DNA of 64,000 bases from Osmia lignaria lignaria (Eukaryota > Arthropoda > Insecta > Hymenoptera > Megachilidae), in assembly GCF_051020975.1 (NCBI RefSeq), contig NC_135034.1, positions 9,610,001-9,674,000 on the forward strand, written 5' to 3'. Positions within the stretch are counted from its first letter, which is position 1; each line of letters begins with the position of its first letter. Under the pieces are notes generated by a model. That model searched no databases. It worked only from the letters and a program-made list of their open reading frames with translations, and was not told where the DNA came from. Made by a program: the position numbers and the translations under genes. Shown here in pieces: positions 28,936 to 38,465 of the stretch.

Positions 28936-29099
28936 TTCTAAAATCTATCAAATCTGTCAAATCAACGATAATTCAAAACTGTTCGAGCCTAACTCTGTTT
29001 TAATCAGGAAATAATCAGACGATTGAGTATATTTCACGTAAAGGTATACAAAAGGTTGAATTTGAATTATCGACGTCTCCTAGGCATGGTCCAAACGAC

Positions 29100-29374
29100 A
29101 CGTGTCAGCGTGAGAGCAACGAGGAACGAGAATGCAGCCACTGTGGCTGTAATCAGAAAAGCGTGCGTACGGTGGTTCGAGTGTTAACAGCAGTCCTTCA
29201 TAGGACATTGACTTGAGATATCGTCGACTCGCTGCGACGACGCTATCTCGTTTCGGCCTATCGTACTCGTTTCGCTGTACCTTATCTGTCCGCCTCCGTC
29301 TTAAGACACTTTCTCGTAGCTAGCCGCGTGAAATCGTCATAGCTGCGAAAAACGTCGCGAAAAAGAATCATGCG
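29100..29374 (+). other. Possible 5' exon ending in ATGCG|GTGAGT
   Basis: A locally CpG-richer segment ends with ATGCG immediately followed by GTGAGT, an excellent donor. If real, it is a 5' exon with a start codon and one further residue's partial codon. The TTAA MITE at 29381 starts directly after the donor. No partner exon is recognised. Confidence 0.25.
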
Positions 29375-29380
29375 GTGAGT

Positions 29381-29522
29381 TTAACACATTAATTGCCACG
29401 TTGGTCACCTGTGACAGGAATTTATTTTCTCAGTGGGACCATGGTGGTCATCGATGAATGAAAATTCTATAGTGGGTTTCTGGGAAAAATATAAAAAATT
29501 AGCGTGGCAATCGACGTGTTAA
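29381..29522. mobile_element. TTAA-flanked MITE
   Basis: Left end TTAACACATTAATTGCCACG; right end reverse-complemented begins TTAACACGTCGATTGCCACG (17 of 20 match). TTAA bounds both ends. The ends are related to the element at 39071-39248, so they belong to one family. It begins one base after a GTGAGT donor-like sequence. Confidence 0.6.
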
Positions 29523-30480
29523 TTACTATCCAAATATCAAACCATTCAAATTTTTACTCTGTCTCATTTAACCCATAATTAGTACAGTAGTGTTAATTTT
29601 TATCTTTAAAATTATTTTAAAATAGGGTATTAAGAATAATCCACAGTACTACTACTTTATTATTTATTTTTATTTTATCATGTGTTGTGTACTCCACCAT
29701 ACCTTACCATCGATTATGGGTTAATTAGACTGGAAGCAAATCTTAATTGTTTGATTTAAAACTGTGTCATTTACAGTATATTGTAAAATATTATAATATA
29801 AATTTTGTGAGATATGGTTTCTGTAAAATGTAAGAGTTTGTGGTTCGAATGAATGGTTAATTAGGTATGTATTTTAATTAGCTATTTCGATTGGCCCTCG
29901 CAGATTTCTTCGATCGTTCTGTTTAATTAATTCATTGTATATTCTTCTTTGATAGACGACGATACTCGATTTTTTTTTCTCCAGTAAGAAAATTAGCGTT
30001 CCATTTATAAGACCGTGGTGGGACGTGTTTATCGAAAGGTCGTTGACACGTGACGTATACTGGAATTATTTAATTTTTATCGGGATCTGTCTCGAAAATA
30101 GTATCACACACGAATGTTACTCCGTAAGAAACGTATCACTGTCGTTTTGTGTATCTTCACTTTGTCGTGCATTGTCTCGCTTTCCAAATGAACTATTTTC
30201 TTTTATTTTTAACATTTTATTGGAGGTATTACAACTTGTAAGTCGGCACGCTTAGAATAAATTATATTATATTATTTAATAATTAAAAATTGTAACTTGG
30301 AATGAAATTACGTATTCTTAAAAAATGCAAAGTTATAACTCCAAAGAGAGAAATACTATCAATTCGAAAGGAAATACTCCACTCGATTAATTATATAATT
30401 GATTGCATCCCATTGTTCTACTATATCAAACACGGTGTAATTAGCGGTAATGTGTGATTCTATGTCGAATCTTGATGTTA

Positions 30481-30777
30481 ATGTATCGGGCAAAACCCCC
30501 TGTGGCTCGGGGGGAGTAGAATACGGCCACGGTATCCCCTGCCTGTCGTAAGAGGGGACTAAAAGGGGGATGTAAAAGAGATTTCACGAAAACTGTATTG
30601 CGAATAAGAGCGAGACACAAAATTATAGCAAAACAGACTAAAGTTAAGATTAAAATTGCATGTATGCGCGTGGATGAAAGCGTTCGTTGGGATAAAAGGG
30701 ACGGGTAGAAAGTCTCTAAAGTACGCCACCCTCGCGGAAAATCAAATCAAATCATGTCATGTCATGTATCGGGCGAA
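30481..30777 (+). mobile_element. SINE-like insertion with target-site duplication
   Basis: A direct repeat ATGTATCGGGCAAAA (30481-30495) recurs as ATGTATCGGGCGAAA (30764-30778) and brackets a body of about 270 bp. The body starts with a GC-rich head (CCCCCTGTGGCTCGGGGGG, foldable) and contains the block CCTGCCTGTCGTAAGAGG. I recall similar sequence from insect non-LTR elements but could not check it. The 3' end is a run of ATCAA and ATGTC repeats. It encodes no protein. A SINE or a truncated LINE are both possible. Confidence 0.6.
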
Positions 30778-31124
30778 AAATTGAAATTCGATTGATTAGG
30801 GCCGTGAAATTGTCGTGCAATCCGCGAGCGTGTCGAACGAGCGAAACAACGTAGCGACAACGCTTCTAATTATAAAGCGAACTTCAATAGGCTTATCACA
30901 CCGAGGCAGGTGGCCCTTGCGATGTGTTATTAATAAACATGCTCGGAACGATCGGCGAACCGCGAAAGCTGTGCTTGCTGCTTCGCGAAAGATCGCTTTA
31001 AAACCTTGACACCGATCTAACATTGAAATGGTAAACCGTTTTTTATAGAAAAAAATTGAGTTTGCATTATTCAACACTTTGATGACCGCGCGATTCCTTA
31101 CGGTACTCTAATTGGCAACCCGGT

Positions 31125-31245
31125 AATTTTATATTAAGAATATCAACGAAAGTTTATATAGTCATTTTCATTAAATTTTAAGTATCGAATTGAACTAGGA
31201 TAAATTGTATTCGGTGATACCTTTATATCATCAAATGTTGAAAAT
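31125..31245 (+). repeat. Dispersed repeat family, copy 5
   Basis: Begins ATTTTATATTAAGAATATCA like copy 3, then continues diverged through TTAAATTTTAAGTATCGAAT and GATACCTTTATATCATCAAA. Confidence 0.5.
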
Positions 31246-31928
31246 AAATGAATATTAACGCAGGCCTCTATAAGAAAAAGCTCGAACAATTGTAAATGCA
31301 TTGGGATAGCAAATTTGTAAAACGGGAAACGCATCAAACATCAATTACAAGTACGTGCGTCGATTTTCCGGAATCGTTAATTACTGCGTCCTTGCTCGAA
31401 AGCAAGGGTATTGCTGTTCGAGGTAATGACAGTCGTCAATACGATTCTAGGATGGTTAATCTTATTCTTCTCGGTTAACAGCTTCGCGGAAGGAACGAAT
31501 CCGTTGAAGATACTTCGTTATCGGGGCCATGGTGTCATTATCACGCGATAGACGATTAATCGCGAGGCAAGGTCACGCGAAAGACCTGTCCTCCGCTTTC
31601 CGAACTTCTGGCAAATTTTGCGACAGATTCCAGTTAAAATAAGTATCAATTATTTTAGTTCTCCGAGTAAACTATTTATATTTTCTACAAAAGAAATATA
31701 AAACAAATGTCCCTCGAATTCCACAAGCTATTGATATCTTGTATTACTATTATGATGTTTTCTAATGCAATTTTGTAATTTAATGATCGACGCATGTACC
31801 GATATATATGTAATTGTTCCAGTAATTTATAATTTCGTTCATATTGCAGTATATTTTCGATACAAAACATAGTTATAAATTTATAATATATGCTTTGGAG
31901 GATGGAATTACTACTTCTCTTTGCAAGC

Positions 31929-32142
31929 TTAACCCCTTCGCTTATGATTTCTTCGATAATTGCATCAGTCATTGCTTGAATTTTTGGACAAATATGATGC
32001 ATGCATAGTTTTTTTACCATCCTTGACTGATAATGACAAATCACAATTAGAATTCAATTCAAAATCAACCATACTAAATCAGCCAAAGACACATTTGAAT
32101 CGTGTCACGAGTGTGACACAATGTTATTGGGCAAGGGGTTAA
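31929..32142. mobile_element. Possible TTAA-flanked MITE
   Basis: The left end TTAACCCCTTCGC and the right end GCAAGGGGTTAA give only about 10 bp of inverted match, bounded by TTAA. An internal exact inverted repeat GTGTCACGAGTGTGACAC lies at 32103-32120. It could be a degraded member of the CCC-ended family, or coincidence. Confidence 0.35.
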
Positions 32143-33209
32143 GAATGTTCTGTCCTCCAAAGGGTTAATATCAATCCTGATGAAAGTAGAGTTAAGTTTA
32201 AATGAGCGTTACCGTTACCATCGATGGTAAAAGACACTTCAACCTGTCGTCAACGTCAAACGCTTGCCGAATCAAGGAGGAACAAGATGGTGGAAGCTAG
32301 AGAAAAGGAGAAAGGAGAGAGTAAGAGTGACTGACCGACAGGATTAATTCGACGAGCAGAAACAGGGACCGGGATAGCATGGAATCACGTGCTCGTAAAT
32401 CTGTCAGAACTCTTTAAGCGTTCATGATAGCATGAATGCTCCTTTTTTCTTCTCTCTCTCGCTTCTTGCGTTTTTCCTCGACCATCGGTCCTCCTCGTCA
32501 CTCTTGGTCCCACCAGACGACCCGATACTCTTTCTCTTGCCGTTTTTACCACTCTCGTCTCTTTCCGTTCGCCTCACTCGATTCGCCCTCGTTCAGACAC
32601 GCTTTAGCTCTCCTTTCTTTCTTTTCTTTTCTTATTTTTTTTTTTTATTTTTTCTTCTCAACGGCCACGATTGCACTTTCTCCGCCGTTTGAACCCCGAC
32701 GACCCTCGGCCGGGAATATTATCGACACTGCCAAGTTCACTTCTGTTTACATTCGCCACGCTCGACGACCCCGCGACTCGGCGGGAACGCGCCTCGCGGT
32801 TTCTTCTCACGAATTCGCTCCGCCTCGAAATCGGCCAATTTTTTCGGGGAAAAGGAATTGCTAATTAGCATAGATTTATTTGCTACTATTTTTCCAATTA
32901 ATAGATCATTTCTACCGCGATTTGTATGGAAAAGTATCTACCCTTAGCATAAATAAAAGGATAGCAAATCAGATAGGGCTGATTTTGAAAAGCGGAATGA
33001 AAAGTGTCGCCAAATACCAGCTATAATATGTCAAATTAAAACATATGGTTTGTATATAACAGCCGACTAATTACTTCGTCAATATTTTTAATATAAATTG
33101 GATAGGTTTTGATTAGAATCAATTTTAGAGCAACCGAGTTACAGCGTACTGTTTTTTAATATTGAACGTTTAATTTTAACAATCAGTCATTTTCTATTAC
33201 CGATGTTGA

Positions 33210-33315
33210 AGGAATTTTTATGTAATCATTTTTCTTAAACTTTGAACTTCAAATTCAGGTGTCATAATTGTTATTTTGTAATACTTGTATGTTATCAAAT
33301 AGCGTTAGATTTTCT
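33210..33315 (+). repeat. Dispersed repeat family, copy 6
   Basis: Contains TTTGAACTTCAAATTCAGGT, GTCATAATTGTTATTTTGTA and ATACTTGTATGTTATCAAAT in family order. Confidence 0.5.
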
Positions 33316-33989
33316 ATGTTTCAAAATCCGTTGTATATTTTAATAAAATATTTGTTATATCTCTACGTCTCCTAATCATCTAATCAGGTTGTTATTATAC
33401 TTGTAGAAGAAATAAATCTCGAAAATGTTTTGCCCGATTCCTTGTGCTTATCGCTCTATTTTTTCACCTAATAGTCGCAGTTATCGTGTTTTTATCTAAA
33501 ATTCTACCACATGATCGTGATCGATATTGCGCAATTGATTAAAACTATTAATTAGTGAGAAAGGTAATTATTCTATGAGAAAAAGTATTTTTATATTAAA
33601 ATATAAATCTTTGACAATACTCTTTAGTTAAACAAAATTTATTTATTTTCTAACACGAGAACATAGCCAGGAAATTTATTATAAATTAAAAATAAATGTA
33701 TGCATAATGGAAAATAAATTGCATCATAGAATTACAACTTCATTCTTTTAATGTTGAATAATGAAATCAATTGATCGTATTTATCTTTTTCCAAATATTC
33801 AATAAAAAGTGTTCCATTGAATGCACAAATTGTATTATGTTTATAATACATACTTATATAGATTAAAAATAACATGAAAAATATCAAACTTGTATTTTAA
33901 AATGACCGCCATAAATTATTTTAAAAATTCGACCTTAGCGCCATCTATACAGAAACGGTGGAAACTACACGACAACTTACCGACTTTGT

Positions 33990-34170
33990 TTTTGAGGACT
34001 CGTGACCTAAGGGGTCCCTGACACCCCAGGATGATATGTCGGTATGCAGATAGAGCCGCCGGTGCTTCGGGGTCTCAGATACCCCAAGATAATATCAGGT
34101 CGGTATGCAGAGAGCACCAACGATGCATCGGGGTCCCTGACACCCCGAATGCGATAATGTCGATATGCAA
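33990..34170 (+). repeat. Hairpin-type repeat units, left block
   Basis: Three units of about 60 bp, each with GGGGTCCCTGACACCCC or a variant, followed by a GATAAT/GATGATAT stretch and GGTATGCAGA. Each unit can form a GGGGT/ACCCC stem. Confidence 0.75.
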
Positions 34171-34324
34171 ACTCAGGTAAGTATCCGACTATATTTTCTT
34201 CTAGGTTTTCAAGTATACCCAGATCACAGGTGTTATATTTCCTTCTTTCAATGTTTTATACTCTCTCTAGGTCTGACCTTTCACTGTTATAGGTCATATC
34301 TGTCCCTAGCTTGCAATTACTGTC

Positions 34325-34828
34325 TCACGATTTGTTCGTTTTTAGGTTTTAGGAAATATAAATTTCGCTACATTCGGTCGTACCCATCAGTATCCCGAAC
34401 AAGTCACTTTCACGATTTGTTCGTTTTTCGTTCTTATATTTCGCTAGATTCGGTCAAACCCATCACTACTCCGAACAAGTAAGTTTCACGATTTGTTCGT
34501 TTTTCGTTCTTATATTTCGCTAGATTCGGTCAAACCCATCACTACTCCGAACAAGTAAGTTTCACGATTTGTTCGTTTTTCGTTCTTATATTTCGCTAGA
34601 TTCGGTCAAACCCATCACTATTCCGAACAAGTGAGTTTCACGATTTGTTCGTTTTTCGTTCTTATATTTCGCTAGATCCTGTCAAACCCATCACTATTCC
34701 GAACAAGTGAGTTTCACGATTTGTTCGTTTTTCGTTCTTATATTTCGCTAGATCCTGTCAAACCCATCACTATTCCGAACAAGAGAGTTTCACGATTTGT
34801 TCGTTTTTCGTTCTTATATTTCGCTACT
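34325..34828 (+). repeat. 76-bp tandem array
   Basis: CACGATTTGTTCGTTTTTCG recurs at 34411, 34487, 34563, 34639, 34715 and 34791, exactly 76 bp apart, with a degenerate unit starting at 34325. Copies differ at only a few positions, implying recent homogenisation. The array interrupts the hairpin-type repeats. Confidence 0.9.
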
Positions 34829-35475
34829 TGCTTCGGGGTCCCTGACACCCCAAGTTGATATGCCGGAATGCAGAGATAGCCACTACTGGTGCTACGGGGT
34901 CCCTGACACCCCAGATGTCATATTGTCGGTATGCAAAGAATGTTATTGGTGCTCTGGGTTCCTTAACACCCCGAAGATGATATCTCGGTATTCAGATAGA
35001 TTCACCGGTGTATCGGGGTCCCTAACACCCCAAAATAATATCGACTTGGTATGCAGACAGATTCAACGGTGCATCGGGGTCCCTAACACCCCAAAATGAT
35101 ATCGGCTTGGTATGCAGGCAGATTCAACGGTGCATCGGGGTCCCTAACATCCCAAAATGATATCGCTCGGTATGTAGACTGATTCAGCGGTGCTTCGGGG
35201 TCCTTAATACCCCAAAATGATTTATCGTTATGCAGCCAGCGCCAGCGATCCGCCGGGGTCCCAGGCACCCCAAATGCCATAATATCGGTAGGTAAAAGCG
35301 TCACCAGCACTTCGGGGTCCCAGAAACCCCATATGCCATGATGTGGGAATGTAATCAGTGTTATTGGTACTTCGGGGTCCCAGATACCCCAGGATGGACT
35401 CAGGTCGATACACACAGACCGCCACCAGTGCTTAGGGGTCCCCGACACCCCAGATGATATGTTGATATGCAGACA
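34825..35475 (+). repeat. Hairpin-type repeat units, main block
   Basis: About ten further units of roughly 60-62 bp with the core GGGGTCCCNGANACCCC and spacer GGTATGCAGACAGA. Both strands stay partly open, giving short spurious reading frames such as GVPNTPK repeats. Neighbouring units near 35040-35180 are almost identical. Confidence 0.8.
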
Positions 35476-35479
35476 GAAT

Positions 35480-36600
35480 CTACCGCGCAATTTACATCCC
35501 TGAGTTCTTTGTATCCCTGCATCTCTTACATCACTGCATTCTTTTCATCCCCTACATCTCTTCATCCCTTACATCACTACATCCCTTACATCCCAGCAAT
35601 CGTGTTATCCCTATATTTTTTTCATCCCTACATTCTTCTCATTCCTACATTCTTTTCATCCCTACATTCTTTTCATCTCATCATCCCTTACATCTCTGCA
35701 ACCCCTACATCTCTACATCCCTTACATTTCTGTAGCCTTTACATCATTTCATCCCTTACATTCCTGCAATCTTTTCATCCCTACATTCTTTTCATCTCTT
35801 CACCCCTTATATCCCTGCAATCTTTTCATCCCTCTATTTTTTTCATCTCTTCACCCCTCACATCCCTACATCTCTGCAGCCCTTATATCACTTCATCCCT
35901 TACAGCACTTCACCCTTACATCCCTGCAATCGTTTTATCCCTACATTCTTTTCATCTCTTCATCCCTTACATCCCTGCAACCCCTCCATCTCTACATCCC
36001 TTACATTTCTGGAGCCCTTACATCATTTCATCCCTTACATCCCTGCAATCTTTTCATCCCTACATTCATTTCATCTCTTCACCCCTTACATCCCTGCAAT
36101 CTTTTCATCCCTACATTCTTTTCATCTCTTCATCCCTTACATCCCTGCATCCCCTACATCTCTTCATCCCTTACATCTCTTCATCCCTTACATCTCTTCA
36201 TCCCTTACATCTCTTCAACCCTTACATCTCTTCATCCCTTACATCTCTTCATCCCTTACATCTCTGTAGCCCTTACATCACTTCATCCCTTACATCCCTG
36301 CAACCCCTACATCTCTACATCCCTTACATTTCTGGAGCCCTTACATCATTTCATCCCTTACATCCCTGCAATCTTTTCATCCCTACATTCTTTTCATCTC
36401 TTCATCCCTTACATCCCTGCATCCCTTACATCCCTGCATCCCTTACATCCCTGCATCCCTTACATCCCTGCAATCGTTTTATCCCTACATTCCTTTCATC
36501 TCTTCATCCCTGACATCCCTACATTCCTTCATCCCTTACATCCCCGCAACCGTTAATCCCCTTATCCCTTATATTTCTCACATCCGACATATCCGTAACC
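35480..36600 (+). repeat. Pyrimidine-rich minisatellite
   Basis: A long run of alternating CATCCCTTA, CATCTCTT, CATCCCTGCAA-type 8-9-mers. In places it is organised as an exact 17-bp unit (CATCTCTTCATCCCTTA, around 36150-36250). It leaves a 348-codon plus-strand frame (35467-36513) made of Ser/Leu/His/Pro/Ile repeats, which I regard as an artefact of the repeat. Confidence 0.85.
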
Positions 36601-36629
36601 TCCTTTTGAGTCAGAAGATGTTACAAATT

Positions 36630-37171
36630 TAGTTCCTTTTTTTGCCACCAGAGGGCGCTGATTCGAGGTCGAAATTTTAGTTCAAATTTTTGCCGCCAGA
36701 GGGCCAAAAATGGTGCATGCTTTAGTTCCTTTTTCCGAAACCAGATGGCGCTGATCGGACGTTGAGATTTTAGTTCACATTTTTGCCGCCAGAGGGCCAA
36801 AAATGGTGCATGCTTTAGTTCCTTTTTCCGAAACCAGATGGCGCTGATCGGACGTTGAGATTTTAGTTCACATTTTTGCCGCCAGAGGGCCAAAAATGGT
36901 GCAAGCTTTAGTTCCTTTTCCCGAAACCAGATGGCGCTGATCGCACGTTGAGATTTTAGTTCACATTTTTGCCGCCAGAGGGCCGAAAATGGTGCATGCT
37001 TTAGTTCCTTTTTCCGAAACCAGATGGCGCTGATCGGACGTTGAGATTTTAGTTCACATTTTTGCCGCCAGAGGGCCAAAAATGGTGCACGCTTTAGTTC
37101 CTTTTTCCGAAATCAGATGGCGCTGATCGGACATTGAGATTTAGTTCACATTTTTCCCGCTAGAGGGCGCT
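36630..37171. repeat. 93-bp tandem array with CTCF-like motifs
   Basis: GCCGCCAGAG occurs at 36692, 36785, 36878, 36971 and 37064, exactly 93 bp apart, with partial units on either side. Each unit is two related halves of about 46 bp, each starting TTTAGTTC. One half ends ACCAGATGGCGCTGAT and the other CCGCCAGAGGGCC. The 93-bp period is 31 codons, so a repetitive 152-codon minus-strand frame exists (36621-37079), probably meaningless. See the regulatory entry for motif positions. Confidence 0.9.
36645..37171 (+). promoter_or_regulatory. Twelve CTCF-like motifs in tandem
   Basis: The first site, CCACCAGAGGGCGC at 36645, fits the core CTCF consensus. Others, all in the same orientation, are near 36693, 36740, 36786, 36833, 36879, 36926, 36972, 37019, 37065, 37112 and 37157. 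They alternate between CCAGATGGCGCTG and CCGCCAGAGGGCC, with CCCGCTAGAGGGCGCT last. A lone copy in the opposite orientation (TAGCGCCATCTATA) lies at about 33936-33949, at the left edge of the inverted structure. Binding is not shown; this is motif matching by eye. Confidence 0.45.
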
Positions 37172-37259
37172 ATTTTTTATAAAAAGTTTACTTACCTTTA
37201 CTTACCTTTATTCGATCCAGTTTTTGTAATATGTTATTATATTTATAGTGTATTTATTA

Positions 37260-37570
37260 TAAGGGTTGCAGGGATGTAAGGGATGCAGGGATGTGCGTGA
37301 TGGGGGGATGTAAGGAATGTACGGATATAAGAGATGTAGGTATGTAAGGGATGGAGAGATGTAAATGGTACTGTGATGAAGGGGTTGCGGAGATGTAAGA
37401 AGTACTGTAATGAAGGCATTCCTTACATCCCTCCATCACGCACATCCCCTTGGATGCAGAGATATAAAGGATGCAGGGATATAATGAGTGCAGAGATGTA
37501 AGCGATACAGTGATGGAAGGGATGCAGAGATGCAAGGGATGCAGACATTTAAGGGATGCAGTAATATAGG
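37260..37570 (-). repeat. Inverted copy of the pyrimidine minisatellite
   Basis: AAGGGATGCAGGGATGTAAGG-type repeats, the reverse complement of the array at 35480-36600. It is shorter and more degenerate, and forms the inner part of the right arm. Confidence 0.8.
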
Positions 37571-37584
37571 GTTCGGCCCCGCGA

Positions 37585-37792
37585 GGCACACAAATGGGGG
37601 TAAAATAATAAATAAAATAATAATAAAGTCAATACATTCATCCTTTTAATGAGTTTATTCAATAAGCTACAAAGATACATACAGCAAAGGCACACAAATG
37701 GGAGTAAAATAATAAATAAAATAATAATAAAGTCAATACATTCATCCTTTTAATGAGTTTATTCAATAAGCTATAAAAATACATACAGCAAA
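37585..37792 (+). repeat. 104-bp direct tandem duplication
   Basis: The segment starting GGCACACAAATGGG at 37585 is repeated at 37689 with very few differences, including an AATAAATAAAATAATAATAAAG stretch. The near identity points to a recent duplication. Confidence 0.85.
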
Positions 37793-37899
37793 TTAAATGA
37801 ACGCAGAAAATGGAACGCAGAAACACCGAACGAGGTGCGGTAAAAGAGAGACTGGTAAAACAGGCACGATCGTCATACTGACTGTGTTCTGTACACGCA

Positions 37900-38164
37900 G
37901 GCTAAACTTTGCCTAATTGCGGTTAAAAGTAAGCGTCGTTGTGGCTATCGTTGGTATTCCTGGAATATCCCTGAAGGATGAAAGGGTACCAACGGCCTAC
38001 CTTAGGGGAGAGGTTTTAGTGGGTAGTATATCACCCCTTCTGGGTGGTATGAGTCCCACACTGCCCAGGCCCCCTCTAGCCGAATAGTGCTACGAGGGGA
38101 TCACCTGCGCGTACGTAAATGTATTTCCTCTTCCATTAAACAAAAAAAAAAAAAAAAAAAAAAA
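37900..38164 (+). mobile_element. 3' end of a non-LTR retrotransposon with poly(A)
   Basis: A GC-richer segment with no open frame (containing GTCCCACACTGCCCAGGCC and CGCGTACGTAAATG) ends in CATTAAAC followed by a run of over 20 A at about 38142-38164. This is the shape of a 5'-truncated LINE copy in plus orientation. An R1-like identity is only an impression. The left boundary is not resolved. Confidence 0.45.
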
Positions 38165-38179
38165 TATTGTTCAAACTTT

Positions 38180-38290
38180 GCCTGGAGTTATCTGGGACCC
38201 CAAAATCAGAGGAGCTGGTAAAGAAGCATGGACCACATTTCACTTGAAGGGTGTCTGGGACCCCTCAGAATCAGTATCCCTCGGAAACAA
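38180..38290 (-). repeat. Inverted hairpin-type units of the right arm
   Basis: TATCTGGGACCCCAAAATC (about 38186) and GTCTGGGACCCCTCAGA (about 38260) are reverse-complement versions of the GGGGTCCCAGATACCCC core in the left arm. Only two degenerate units remain. Confidence 0.6.
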
Positions 38291-38465
38291 AGGCATATCC
38301 AGTCTTTTTATATCTGTAGTCACTGAAAACGCGATAGACATATTTAATTAAATAAATTCATTATTATTATTATGAAAGTATCATTATGATACATGTAATC
38401 TGACACGAACCTGCATAAGTTTATCCTATACTTCGTCCATAACAAATTGAACTAAATAACAATTG

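Larger units (their letters stand above)
26274..33929. other. AT-rich region with dispersed and mobile repeats
   Basis: Apart from the separately listed MITEs, the SINE-like element, dispersed repeats and a possible 5' exon, nothing coding is recognisable. The 32.4-32.9 kb stretch is C/T-rich with chance frames. Confidence 0.5.
33930..38340. repeat. Composite foldback-like inverted repeat
   Basis: The left arm carries hairpin repeats (about 33990-34170 and 34825-35470) and then a CATCCCTTACATC minisatellite. The right arm carries the same minisatellite inverted (37260-37570) and inverted hairpin units (38180-38290). The outermost parts also match: the left contains CTTTGTTTTTGAGG then AGGGGTCCCTGACACCC near 33990-34027. 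The reverse complement of the right has CTTTGTTTCCGAGG then AGGGGTCCCAGACACCC. The right arm also holds a 104-bp duplication and a LINE tail. Long inverted repeats made of tandem repeats are the hallmark of foldback elements. No transposase is visible. Confidence 0.6.

Noticed and set aside
29160..29190. tRNA T-loop-like GGTTCGAGT
   Set aside because: No acceptor stem, anticodon arm or D-loop could be placed around it.
31685..32044. 119-codon minus-strand frame
   Set aside because: It overlaps the end of a putative TTAA element and has no recognisable domain.
34325..34828. CRISPR-like array
   Set aside because: The whole 76-bp period is conserved; there are no unique spacers, and the context is eukaryotic.
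35467..36513. 348-codon open frame as a gene
   Set aside because: It is entirely pyrimidine minisatellite with no start context, splice signals or domain.
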